From Saccharum officinarum (taxonomy: Eukaryota; Streptophyta; Magnoliopsida; Poales; Poaceae): DNA of 64,000 bases. Under the pieces are notes generated by a model. It was not told where the DNA came from. It did no database searches and was given only the letters and a program-made list of their open reading frames with translations. Below are positions 22,237 through 33,695 of this stretch, piece after piece (position 1 is the stretch's first letter; each line of letters begins with the position of its first letter). The translations under genes were made by a program, and so were the position numbers. The stretch spans positions 98,746,932-98,810,931 of the forward strand of contig CM036168.1 in the NCBI GenBank assembly GCA_020631735.1, in the 5' to 3' direction.

Positions 22237-23411
22237 CGGAAACGCTATAATCAGGGCGTCCGGCGCCTCGTTGCCTCCGGACGGACGTGGCGCGCGCGCA
22301 CACCACACGTCCTGCTCATCCTTATCCTTTTGCCGCACCCCTCATTCACGTCGTGCTTTCTCTCTCTTTCTCTCCCACCCCGGCTCATCCTCTCCCACCC
22401 CGGCTCCTCCCCACACCTAAGCGGACTCCCACTTGAGCACGGCCATGGTTGCGTCCCCGCCGCCGCCGGCAGCCTCATGCACCCCGGCGCACCCTCCTCC
22501 TCCCCCACTTAGGCGTCTCCTTCCCTCACCACGGTGGCGCCGTCCATCGACCCCAGTGGAGCTCGAGCCTGACGTGCCTCCTCCACCCTGGTGCACCCTC
22601 CCCAACCTCGATGGCGGCCATGGTGGCCTTCTCCGTGGTGGATCCATGGAGCATTGGTCTCCCCATTATAGATCCATGGAGCACGATGCAGATCCAGCGG
22701 CGTGGTGGTTTCCTCCACCCATCAGGCAACGGTGGCCCATCCCCCATCCCATCCCATCCATGGAGGTGGCTCGATCTGCACCCTGAGGGCGCCCCCAACC
22801 CATGTGCCTCCCCTCTTTTTCCCCCATCTCGCGGCTGCCGTGGATTTTGTGGTGTTGCAACAGTCTATTTGAGATATTGCGACATGTGTTTCTAAATGTT
22901 TCAACTGTCGATTTTGAGATGTTGCAGTACTGTTTTTGAGATGTTGTTTCAGTTTCTTCAATCTGTATGTTGCAGTAGTGTGTTGCGTGTTGTTGTAGCA
23001 GTTGTTCGAGTGTTGTTGTAGTAATATATTCATTGTGTTTCAGCAGCTACAACCTAATGTTTCAGTTGTTTTTCTTGTTTGTTGTAATAATTTGTTCAAG
23101 TTGTTTCAACTTCATCATTCCATTTTTTGGAGCTGTCGTCCTTTTTTGTTGTTGCAAGGCGTCCGGAGTCTTCCGGACGCACCCAACCGGCGCGACTCGA
23201 TGCGACCGACCCACCCGTGCTCTTTCCCCTTCCTCCCCTCTCGCCTCGCACTCTCCGCCGCGACTGCTGCTTCCTGCACGCGCTTTGTTCTTCCTCCACT
23301 CTCGTCCGCGCTTGCTTGCACGCTGCTACTCCTGGCCGTGCGCTCCCCCCGTGCTCCTCTCTTCCTGCTGCGCCGTCGGCGAGCCACCCCTCCCTCCCTT
23401 CCTCCCTCCTC
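22237..23411. other. MULE left part, including a possible internal duplication
   Basis: A GC-rich segment (22240-22800; overlapping proline/histidine-rich ORFs, no domain) is followed by an AT-rich 'ttgcagtagtgtgttgcgtg' segment. At about 23158 a second GGCGTCCGG...TCCGGACGCAC block resembles the terminus at 22254. The AT-rich part is also similar to 33905-34200 on the other side of E2. This suggests a duplicated or nested MULE end. Confidence 0.55.
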
Positions 23412-23416
23412 TCCCC

Positions 23417-25911
23417 TGAAAGGTCCTTGTTTGGTTTTGGTAATTGAGTGACAACTTAGGTGGACTAATATGTGGTTATGTGAGATACACAGGAGATTAG
23501 TCCACATGTGATGATGTCATGAAGGAGCTCATTGCATATGAGACATGACATGGAGTCATGTGACCAAGGTGGCAAAGATCAAGATGAGGCTTGGCTCGAC
23601 GGACCGGTTGCAAGTGTGAAGGGCAAGTCGGAGGCTTTGGAGCAATGGACCGTGAGGCGGTGAAGCTTGAGCAAGACTTGGCGCCGATGGACCGACGCAA
23701 CGGTGAAGAGCAAGTGAGGTCAAGATCGATGGACCAAGGTCACATGATGATATGAAGTGGATCATATCATTTGTGATATGGTTGGTGCATGTGTTGCATC
23801 AATGTCGGAGGAGATGGAGTGGAATGCGCAAGGCAAAGGTATAACCTAGGGCATTTCCATTTCACCGGTCATAGGTGTGTAGAGAAGCTGATGACCGGGT
23901 TTAGGATAGATGGCCGTACTATTAAGAGGGGCAAACTTGTTTGCATATCGGTCATCTAGTGCCACTTGAGCGATCTAACTTTGCATACGTGTTAGGATCG
24001 AGTGGCGAGGCAAGTTGAGTGCCTAATTCCTTCGAAGAAAATGTTTGTGAAAATGCTAACACACGTGCACAAGGTGATGTACACTTGATGGTGTTGGCAC
24101 ATTTGCAAAGGTGGCGTTGGTCGCGCTGTGGTTTGCGGGTATAGAGAGGTTTGGCTTCCACTCTCCCTCCCGCCGAGCGTGCAAGCGCGGGATTCAGGCG
24201 ATTTCGGGGAAATGAAATGCCTATTTTCCATTGCGCCGGAAGTCGGAAAAGAAACGGAGGCGAACGCGGTCACAGAGGTGACCGGACGCGGCACCGGACG
24301 CAGCACCGGACGCTGCACCGGACGCTGCACCGGACGCGGTCACTGTGGACCGGCGCGTCCGGTCAGTGCAGCGCGGGCGTCAGGCGCGCGAGCTAGGGTT
24401 TGGCACCGGCGCGTCCGGTGACCCACGGGACCGGCGCGTCCGGTCTTGCACCCTGAGGGAAACGAGGACGTCGGACGCGGTGCGCGTCCGGTGTCACACC
24501 ATCGGACGTGTCCGGTGGTCTCGGGAGCTTACTGGACTCGCACCGGACGCGAGTACTGTGGCGTCCGGTGGTTGCGAGGAGCGCGTCCGGTCTTGTCTTC
24601 GCGCGTGCGGGGACTGTGCGCACTGGCGCGTCCGGTGGTTCGCAACAGCGCGTCCGGTGTGTCGTTTGACCGTTGGCGCGCAGTGACCGTTGGAGGTTCT
24701 AACGGACGAATTTGAAATCGCTGGGGCACCGGACGCGGTTGAGCGCGTCCGGTCTGTTACGACCGGCGCGTCCGGTGCTCCCGCAGAAAACGGACAAGTG
24801 GAGTGCAACGGCTCTATTTGACTGTGGGGTTATAAATAGACCTTGTGGCCGGCCTTGGCCGTTAGCTGAGCACACTATAGTCTTTGTGACTTGTGTGGTA
24901 GTGCTTGGGAGCCCTCTAACTCACTCATGCTTGATAGTGTTCATCGGATCGAGTGAGAGAGCGATTCTAGTGCGTTGCTTTGAGAGATTGCATCGTGTGG
25001 CACTAGGTGATCGTGTTGCAAGCCGGTGGTGCTTGTTACTCTTGGAGGTTGCCACCTCCTAGACGGCTTGGTGGCTTGTGGCTCCGTCGAAGCTCGCAAG
25101 AAGATTGTGCGAGGCTCCGGAGAAGCTTTGTGAGGGGGATTGTGCTCACCCCGCGGGGATCGCGAAGAGCAACTCTAGTTGAGCGTGTCATTGAGCTACC
25201 ACACTTTATGGTGGGTTCTTGCGGTGCCTTTTGAGAGGCTCGGTGTGTGACCGATTAGCCGCCGAACCACGAAGTGTTGGTCGACACAACGGGGACGTAG
25301 CTTGGTGGCAACCAAGTGAACCTCGGGAGAAAATCACCGTGTCAACATTGTCTACTCTTCTCGGTGGTTTGCTTTCGTGCAACACAAGCTTGTATTTACT
25401 TTCATATATACTTGTGCTTGTGTAGTTGCTCTCGTAACTAGTTTGCTTGTGTAGCTTGCTAGTTGTCTTCTTGCTTGTGTAGCTAGAAGCTTCCCCTTGC
25501 GTGACTAATTTGGTTTGTGTAACCTTGTTAGTCACATTGCTTAGTTTGTGTAGCTAAGTGTTTTGCGCTCTCTAATTTGGCATTAGTTGCCTTGTTATTG
25601 AGCTTTGCTAGTGAGCTTAGGAGCTTTGTGCTTTTGCTTCACTAGTTGTGTAGGAGCTCCCTCGGTTGGCAAAGTACTAGTGCATAGGTTTGTGTGACCT
25701 TGCTCTAGAATTGTTTAGGTGAGCTCTTGGTAAGCTTAGCACCTTAGTTGCTTAATTAGGATCTTTGCAAGGTGCTAGAGAACTTAGATAGAGGGGTGTA
25801 GTCTTGGCTAGACCAATAAGTTTAATTCCGCATTTGTTTTGGTTAGCCTACGCGTTTAAGTTTTAGAAAGGACTATTCACCCCCCCTCTAGTCCGCCATC
25901 TCGACCCTTCA
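23417..25911 (+). repeat. E2 5' LTR (2495 bp)
   Basis: TGAAAGGTCC...CGACCCTTCA. It contains a CCGGACGC/GCGTCCGG array (about 24278-24775) and TATAAATAGA at 24831. By eye it differs from the 3' LTR only at 24509 (T versus C at 32288) and 24824 (G versus A at 32603). Confidence 0.96.
24278..24776 (+). promoter_or_regulatory. E2 5' LTR palindrome array upstream of TATA
   Basis: About twenty ACCGGACGC or GCGTCCGGT half-sites, some as full palindromes, end about 55 bp before TATAAATAGA (24831). The same arrangement as in E1's LTR although the surrounding LTR differs. Repeated in the 3' LTR at about 32057-32555. Confidence 0.7.
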
Positions 25912-25913
25912 AT

Positions 25914-25929
25914 TGGTATCGGAGCCGGG
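25914..25929 (+). promoter_or_regulatory. E2 primer-binding site
   Basis: TGGTATCGGAGCCGGG starts two bases after the LTR end. It matches the complement of the 3' end of initiator tRNA-Met, the usual copia primer. Confidence 0.85.
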
Positions 25930-25962
25930 TCTCTCATTTGTGGTCTTCACCGACCCGAGAGG

Positions 25963-27831
25963 ATGGCGGCTTATGGGCTAGATGATTGTATGGAACACAT
26001 TTTTGATGGCACTCACTATGCACGGTGGAAAAATCACATGCTTGATCATTTTCGTGCTCTTGGCCCTAAGTTTTGGTGGATCATAGTTGTTGGCTTTTCT
26101 CATGACTTGGATGGGTGTGGTAACCGTACCCAAGCTCAAAAGGATTGCCGAACACTTGATGCACAAGCTAAGTTTTATCTAATCAAAGCTTTGAATGATG
26201 AGATTTTTGACAAGGTGAGGGGTCTCTCAAGTGCACATAGCATGTGGACGGCGCTCAAGCATCACTATGGTGACTCCTCAATTTGGGATGATGGAAAATT
26301 CAAGAAGGATGATCACATAGTGATGGAGGTACATGAGAATGTTGAGCATGACCACAACAAGGTGGTTGTGGAGAATTGCTCCACCTCACGGTCAAGTGAT
26401 GACAAAGATGATCATATCACAACATCACTTGACAAGAAGAATGATAATGCCACAAGTGATGCACACATTGATTCTACTTCATGCACACTTGATGGTGAAG
26501 GTGATGGCTATGAGAGTGATGCTTCAACAAGCTCTTCAACATCACCACATTGTTCCATGTCACATGGTGACACTAAGGTATCAATTGGTGGTTTTGTTGT
26601 TGATTGTGATGATCCAAATTTTGAGCTTCTATATAAACTCTCAAAGGCCCTAAGAAATGAGATGGCAAAAACAAGCAAATTAAAAAATGAAAACTCATTT
26701 CTAAAAACCACATGTGAACAACAAAAGCATCTACTTTATGTTACTACTTGTTCACATGAGGAGCTAAAATTGGCTCATGAGGAGCTTAGTGTTGCTCATG
26801 ATAACTTGGTACAAGAACATGCTTTACTCACTAAGAAGCTTTCTAATGAAGAAACCAAATCTAGTGAGAGCTCATCATTTGGGTCAAATGATCAATCACA
26901 TATTACTAACCCTTGTGATGTAGGCAAGAAGCATGTATCCACCTCTTGTGATGATTTATTAGATATGCCATGTTCTTCACAATTAGATGCTTGTTCTACT
27001 TCTATGTCTTGTGAGACTAACCTTTTGAAGGAGAACAATGAGCTCAAAAGTGAAGTGAAGAATTTGAGCAACAAGTTGGAGAGGTGCTACAACTCTAAAA
27101 TCGCCATTGAGCATATCATGACCAATCAAAGAAGATATGGTGATAAGAGTGGTATTGGCTACAACAAGAGCAAGGGCAAGATTATGAAGATGCAAGATGC
27201 AAAAAAGCTATCCCAACTCATGTGCTACCAATGCCATAAAGTGGGACATATTGCCAAGTGTTGCCCTACCAAGAAGTCTCAAGTTGAGCCAAAAGCAAAG
27301 CCCCAAGCTAAAGTCAAGATCAATCATGAAGATGTTAATGACTTGATGATAAAGAAGAAGAAAACAAGAAGGGGTGGAAGAACAAGACATCCAATGCAAA
27401 TTCAAGATGTCAAGATGATGAGCAAGAATCAAGATGAGAAGAAAGTACATGCTCACATCAAGTGCTTCAAGTGTGGAGATATAGGATACTTTACCTCGGG
27501 GTGTCCTACCAAGCTTGAAAAGAAGATTCAAGCAACTCATGAGAAGCTAGGCAATGAGAAGCACAATATGAGCAAGGAAGAAAAGGCTCAAGCAAAGAGA
27601 ATGTGCTACTTATGCCGGGAAAGGGGACACATGGCTCATTCATGTCCCCTAGGTAACAATTCTAAGCCTATTTCAATTGATAATGCTAATATGCTTAGAA
27701 AGGATGGCAATGGTACCTCATTGGTTGGAATTACAAAACATCCCGCTAACCATACTAAGGCTTTGCCTAAGTATGTTGCTCCTAACTTGAGAGGACCCAA
27801 ACTTGTTTGGGTACCATCAAAAGGTGGATGA
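25963..27831 (+). CDS. E2 Gag (622 aa, intact)
   Basis: Capsid/nucleocapsid protein of the non-autonomous element. The ATG at 25963 (gaggATGGCGGC) lies about 50 bp after the primer-binding site. The N-terminal 110 residues form the copia Gag fold (HIFDGTHYARWKNHMLDHF; later MWTALKHHYGD). A Ser/Thr/Asp-rich segment follows (about 135-205), then coiled-coil stretches (about 225-300 and 345-375). Three zinc-knuckle boxes begin at residues 421 (CYQCHKVGHIAKC), 501 (CFKCGDIGYFTSGC) and 548 (CYLCRERGHMAHSC); the middle one has Tyr in place of the metal-binding His. The end GPKLVWVPSKGG matches the E1 Gag tail, after which protease would be expected but is absent. The ORF is fully open, consistent with selection or youth. 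Confidence 0.93.
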   Translation: MAAYGLDDCMEHIFDGTHYARWKNHMLDHFRALGPKFWWIIVVGFSHDLDGCGNRTQAQKDCRTLDAQAKFYLIKALNDEIFDKVRGLSSAHSMWTALKHHYGDSSIWDDGKFKKDDHIVMEVHENVEHDHNKVVVENCSTSRSSDDKDDHITTSLDKKNDNATSDAHIDSTSCTLDGEGDGYESDASTSSSTSPHCSMSHGDTKVSIGGFVVDCDDPNFELLYKLSKALRNEMAKTSKLKNENSFLKTTCEQQKHLLYVTTCSHEELKLAHEELSVAHDNLVQEHALLTKKLSNEETKSSESSSFGSNDQSHITNPCDVGKKHVSTSCDDLLDMPCSSQLDACSTSMSCETNLLKENNELKSEVKNLSNKLERCYNSKIAIEHIMTNQRRYGDKSGIGYNKSKGKIMKMQDAKKLSQLMCYQCHKVGHIAKCCPTKKSQVEPKAKPQAKVKINHEDVNDLMIKKKKTRRGGRTRHPMQIQDVKMMSKNQDEKKVHAHIKCFKCGDIGYFTSGCPTKLEKKIQATHEKLGNEKHNMSKEEKAQAKRMCYLCRERGHMAHSCPLGNNSKPISIDNANMLRKDGNGTSLVGITKHPANHTKALPKYVAPNLRGPKLVWVPSKGG

Positions 27832-30800
27832 TTGTTTGTAGGTACCATCGGCATTGGAGGCTTGATTCATTTGGATTCATATTGGTCATCATTTGTTGAA
27901 TCAAGTTTTAAAGCTTAATGCATATTCTATCCCAATGCCAAGTCAAAATAAGTGGAGTCCAAATGCTACAACATACAAGTGCAACATTCAAGATTGTGGT
28001 GATTTATTGGATATATTTGATGGCTTGCAATTTATTTGAGTAAAAGCTTGCTATTGGATGATCATGAGCTTACCAAGGTATATCTCTTGTTGATTTTGGG
28101 TGCATATGAGTTGATTGAATTGGATATATATGCAATGTTGCTTGCTATGAGATGATTGAATGGATTAAATGCTTAGCAATCAAGTTTGGATTGATTTGGG
28201 TTGGATAAGTTCATGAGATGACCTTTAGTAAGTGGATTGAATGGATATATATGTCTTATGAAAGTATTCAAACAAGTTAGTTTCAAGTTTGATTCATATT
28301 TGATGAAGAATAGCTCATGTATTGAAATCTGTCCTACATTAAAAATCTGAGCTAGCAGTGATCTTAGCCATGTTTGAGTGATCAAATCTATTTGGATTGG
28401 CTTGAAATTTGGTATACATGCTCTACACTGATGATAGAAGATGCTGTAGATATTTCATGAGAAGTGGATAAGGGTTGCTTCGGTTTTGGAGTACATCTTG
28501 TAAGCTATAGTGCAGCAGTTTTCAGCATGTAGCAGTGGTGGAAGAATTGAAATCTGGTAGCAATCTAAAAGTCAAATGAAGATCAATTTTTGACAGTTGC
28601 TAGATGACTTAGTAATGCACATCTCCACCAAATTTCATGGCATTTGGATCTGTACATTGGGAGATATGAATTATTCTTTGAAGGGTACAGAATCTGCCAG
28701 AAAAGTGACAATTATTGGATTGATCTAGAGTCACTTTAAGTGAAAGGTCCTCAAGTTGGAAACATATTTATAAGTGTTTGAGGTACCTAAGTTTGGTTTT
28801 GAATTGATCTAGAAGCATGACAAGAAATGAGTACAAGGGCATTGATTGTGGAATGTACTTAGTGTACAAATTTGGTACTCAAATTTGAAAATGAAGATCA
28901 AACTCAAGATGAAGATGAGGTTCAAATTCTAGTAATGATTGGAGATCATTTGGTAGAAAGAAAAGGACTTAAAGAATAATTCAAGGTTACTCATCAAGTT
29001 AAGTCCATAGATCAATCAATCAAAGGCATTTCAAGTGAGTATCAAGAGTGGTTCTTTGGAGAAAGGTCACTTCTCCCTAGTGAGGGGCTTGCCGCCGTGT
29101 GTAGGTGAAACCAAGTTTGGGACTTGGAAGGCTAATATGGAAGTGGTGATCCGAGGAACTTGTGATGCTTAGTTGAAGCAATCAAAAGGGTTGATCAAGA
29201 AAAGCAAGCAACACCAAAAGAGAACTAGTCATGTATTTCAAGTGGTATTCTAAGTAGTTCTCTCATGCAAGCATTGATCAAAAAGATGAAGCAAGCCAAC
29301 CACAACTCAAGAGATAGTGCACTTGATCATAAGTGGTTTTCATTTCATATGGGTGAAGAATGGATTTATCTATGATGATTGGTCTTCACCAAGCTTATAA
29401 ATTGGACTTCACATTGCTATTGGAGTAATGAATTGGAATCTATGTGACTATCCTCTACTCCAACATAGCAAAGGTATCATTGTAATGTGCATGATCTTTT
29501 CATCCCTTACTAGTATGCGATTAGTACATATAGTACATGATTACTAGGATCATGCATAACAAATGAAAATTTTAGATTCATAGCCTACCACTATTGCTTG
29601 ATTGTTTAAAATGATCTAGTGGTATGAGTATGAATTTGTTCATGAGCTAGTGAACCTAAGTACTTGATCTAGTTTGGATTGCTAACAAGTGACAAGTACA
29701 ACATTGGCAAGATAACCCTTATTATGAGGTGTGAAGAAGCTTGTCATTGGATCAAACCGGACTTGGAATCTTAGGCAAATCAACATAGTTCAAGTCATAC
29801 AAGAAGCTCATGACAATGATAAGAGTACAAGAACAAGATAACAATGAAAATGGATATCTAGGGTGTTTCAAATGGTATCTAGACTCAAAGTATTTCTTCA
29901 AGTGGTATTTACAAGTGGTGTCTAGATCATAATCTTCAAGTGATATCCTACAAGTGGTACTCATAAAGATAGCAAATGTTCAAGAAAAGATCATATTGAC
30001 AAATCCTATAAGTGGTTCCATGTTTGAGGATTCTTCAAATTGGTATCACACCCTTATTCGTGGTATTTCTACGCATGATATCATTTATATAAGAAGGTGG
30101 TTCCACAAGTGATCCTCAACTTTAAGTGATCATCAAATGAAGAAAGTTCCCTCACACACAAGAGCTCAAGATTATCAAGTGAATGACACATGCTATGACA
30201 TAGGGGGAGGAGCCCCACCTAATGGTATCAAGGTCAAAGATCCTAAGTGGTATCTTAAGAGCAACCATAAAGTTTGTCATTCCAACATATGTGGTAATGT
30301 CCATCAAAAATGCAATATTCAAGTCTCAACCATCTACCCCAATGCTAGCCTTTGCATCAATGAGAAGTACACCCTTTATGGAAATTGATGACAAAGGGGG
30401 AGAAGTTGGAACAAAGATATGTCAATACACCAAGAGAGAGGTTTGGGAAGAGATTGAACAAAGATATATCATGAGAAGATGAGTTTGGACATGGAGATGG
30501 ACAAAGAGGGAGCAACATTGAAGAAATGAGAAGGATCAAAATTCTTGGACAAAAGAAGCACACAAGTAGGGGGAGCAAGCTCATGAACATTGATTGGTTG
30601 CATTCGACTTATGCATTTTCATGTGCTTGCTTGCATTGCATAAAGGTCTTAAATTCAATATGCATGCTTGTGTGGTGTATGCTAGTTATAGAACTTGATT
30701 GATGCTTTGATAACTAGCATGCATAGGATGTTAGCTAGACTTGTGATTATCATGCAAAAACTAGAACCTTGCTTATAATGTTGATCTCACGAGGTTTCTA

Positions 30801-31181
30801 GTGTTTTTGATGTCTAGCTACTCATGATGCTAAGGATGATGGCAAACTTGTGATTTTCAAATGGTATCAAGCTATCAAATGGTATCGAACTACAAAGGTT
30901 TATTCTATACACCTTAGCATCACTTAGTAGTGCTAATCCTCCCACAAATTTCATATTTAGGCATATGTGCAAGCTTGAAACCAAACCATTTGAGCACATA
31001 TGTAGGGGGAGTTATCACTACCAAGTCGGGTTTTATGGTGCTTATCCAAATCTTGACATAGAGCTTAATTGTTGGATAAGTAGCATAAAATCCAAAACAA
31101 GTTAGCAATTTACACTTTGTGTGAAGTGCTAGCTTGAAAAAGCTTAATTTCCATATCTTTGTAGAGTTGTCATCAATTACC
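27832..31181 (+). other. E2 noncoding internal region in place of pol
   Basis: 3.35 kb without a domain-bearing ORF. The first 1.6 kb (to about 29440) has no recognised counterpart in E1. From about 29455 on it aligns in patches with E1's post-pol spacer, including 'gataacccttat..tatgaggtgtga' (29711; E1 5060), 'atgttgatctcacg' (30778; E1 5548) and the 'agggggagcaagctc' tract (30568). PBS-like TGGTATC words recur (29873, 30041, 30223, 30248, 30862, 30880). GGGGGAG tracts lie at about 30203, 30395, 30569 and 31003. Confidence 0.8.
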
Positions 31182-31195
31182 AAAAAGGGGGAGAT
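31182..31195 (+). promoter_or_regulatory. E2 polypurine tract
   Basis: AAAAAGGGGGAGAT lies directly before the 3' LTR start TGAAAGG. Confidence 0.87.
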
Positions 31196-33690
31196 TGAAA
31201 GGTCCTTGTTTGGTTTTGGTAATTGAGTGACAACTTAGGTGGACTAATATGTGGTTATGTGAGATACACAGGAGATTAGTCCACATGTGATGATGTCATG
31301 AAGGAGCTCATTGCATATGAGACATGACATGGAGTCATGTGACCAAGGTGGCAAAGATCAAGATGAGGCTTGGCTCGACGGACCGGTTGCAAGTGTGAAG
31401 GGCAAGTCGGAGGCTTTGGAGCAATGGACCGTGAGGCGGTGAAGCTTGAGCAAGACTTGGCGCCGATGGACCGACGCAACGGTGAAGAGCAAGTGAGGTC
31501 AAGATCGATGGACCAAGGTCACATGATGATATGAAGTGGATCATATCATTTGTGATATGGTTGGTGCATGTGTTGCATCAATGTCGGAGGAGATGGAGTG
31601 GAATGCGCAAGGCAAAGGTATAACCTAGGGCATTTCCATTTCACCGGTCATAGGTGTGTAGAGAAGCTGATGACCGGGTTTAGGATAGATGGCCGTACTA
31701 TTAAGAGGGGCAAACTTGTTTGCATATCGGTCATCTAGTGCCACTTGAGCGATCTAACTTTGCATACGTGTTAGGATCGAGTGGCGAGGCAAGTTGAGTG
31801 CCTAATTCCTTCGAAGAAAATGTTTGTGAAAATGCTAACACACGTGCACAAGGTGATGTACACTTGATGGTGTTGGCACATTTGCAAAGGTGGCGTTGGT
31901 CGCGCTGTGGTTTGCGGGTATAGAGAGGTTTGGCTTCCACTCTCCCTCCCGCCGAGCGTGCAAGCGCGGGATTCAGGCGATTTCGGGGAAATGAAATGCC
32001 TATTTTCCATTGCGCCGGAAGTCGGAAAAGAAACGGAGGCGAACGCGGTCACAGAGGTGACCGGACGCGGCACCGGACGCAGCACCGGACGCTGCACCGG
32101 ACGCTGCACCGGACGCGGTCACTGTGGACCGGCGCGTCCGGTCAGTGCAGCGCGGGCGTCAGGCGCGCGAGCTAGGGTTTGGCACCGGCGCGTCCGGTGA
32201 CCCACGGGACCGGCGCGTCCGGTCTTGCACCCTGAGGGAAACGAGGACGTCGGACGCGGTGCGCGTCCGGTGTCACACCATCGGACGCGTCCGGTGGTCT
32301 CGGGAGCTTACTGGACTCGCACCGGACGCGAGTACTGTGGCGTCCGGTGGTTGCGAGGAGCGCGTCCGGTCTTGTCTTCGCGCGTGCGGGGACTGTGCGC
32401 ACTGGCGCGTCCGGTGGTTCGCAACAGCGCGTCCGGTGTGTCGTTTGACCGTTGGCGCGCAGTGACCGTTGGAGGTTCTAACGGACGAATTTGAAATCGC
32501 TGGGGCACCGGACGCGGTTGAGCGCGTCCGGTCTGTTACGACCGGCGCGTCCGGTGCTCCCGCAGAAAACGGACAAGTGGAGTGCAACGGCTCTATTTGA
32601 CTATGGGGTTATAAATAGACCTTGTGGCCGGCCTTGGCCGTTAGCTGAGCACACTATAGTCTTTGTGACTTGTGTGGTAGTGCTTGGGAGCCCTCTAACT
32701 CACTCATGCTTGATAGTGTTCATCGGATCGAGTGAGAGAGCGATTCTAGTGCGTTGCTTTGAGAGATTGCATCGTGTGGCACTAGGTGATCGTGTTGCAA
32801 GCCGGTGGTGCTTGTTACTCTTGGAGGTTGCCACCTCCTAGACGGCTTGGTGGCTTGTGGCTCCGTCGAAGCTCGCAAGAAGATTGTGCGAGGCTCCGGA
32901 GAAGCTTTGTGAGGGGGATTGTGCTCACCCCGCGGGGATCGCGAAGAGCAACTCTAGTTGAGCGTGTCATTGAGCTACCACACTTTATGGTGGGTTCTTG
33001 CGGTGCCTTTTGAGAGGCTCGGTGTGTGACCGATTAGCCGCCGAACCACGAAGTGTTGGTCGACACAACGGGGACGTAGCTTGGTGGCAACCAAGTGAAC
33101 CTCGGGAGAAAATCACCGTGTCAACATTGTCTACTCTTCTCGGTGGTTTGCTTTCGTGCAACACAAGCTTGTATTTACTTTCATATATACTTGTGCTTGT
33201 GTAGTTGCTCTCGTAACTAGTTTGCTTGTGTAGCTTGCTAGTTGTCTTCTTGCTTGTGTAGCTAGAAGCTTCCCCTTGCGTGACTAATTTGGTTTGTGTA
33301 ACCTTGTTAGTCACATTGCTTAGTTTGTGTAGCTAAGTGTTTTGCGCTCTCTAATTTGGCATTAGTTGCCTTGTTATTGAGCTTTGCTAGTGAGCTTAGG
33401 AGCTTTGTGCTTTTGCTTCACTAGTTGTGTAGGAGCTCCCTCGGTTGGCAAAGTACTAGTGCATAGGTTTGTGTGACCTTGCTCTAGAATTGTTTAGGTG
33501 AGCTCTTGGTAAGCTTAGCACCTTAGTTGCTTAATTAGGATCTTTGCAAGGTGCTAGAGAACTTAGATAGAGGGGTGTAGTCTTGGCTAGACCAATAAGT
33601 TTAATTCCGCATTTGTTTTGGTTAGCCTACGCGTTTAAGTTTTAGAAAGGACTATTCACCCCCCCTCTAGTCCGCCATCTCGACCCTTCA
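31196..33690 (+). repeat. E2 3' LTR (2495 bp)
   Basis: Direct repeat of 23417-25911 at a constant offset of 7779 bp, so no indels. Only two substitutions were seen. TATAAATAGA lies at 32610. Confidence 0.96.
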
Positions 33691-33695
33691 TCCCC

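Larger units (their letters stand above)
23417..33690 (+). mobile_element. E2: complete Gag-only (non-autonomous) copia-type LTR retrotransposon
   Basis: LTRs are 23417-25911 and 31196-33690, each 2495 bp, flanked by the 5-bp duplication TCCCC (23412-23416 and 33691-33695). A primer-binding site and a polypurine tract are present. The only coding region is gag; no protease, integrase, RT or RNase H is found on either strand in 27832-31195. Shared LTR, spacer and Gag-tail features tie it to E1's lineage. Near-identical LTRs imply very recent insertion, presumably using enzymes from an autonomous relative. Confidence 0.95.

Noticed and set aside
24128..25062. Several 80-116 codon ORFs in the E2 LTRs
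   Set aside because: They read through the CCGGACGC array and occur identically in both LTRs; Arg/Gly-rich with no domain.
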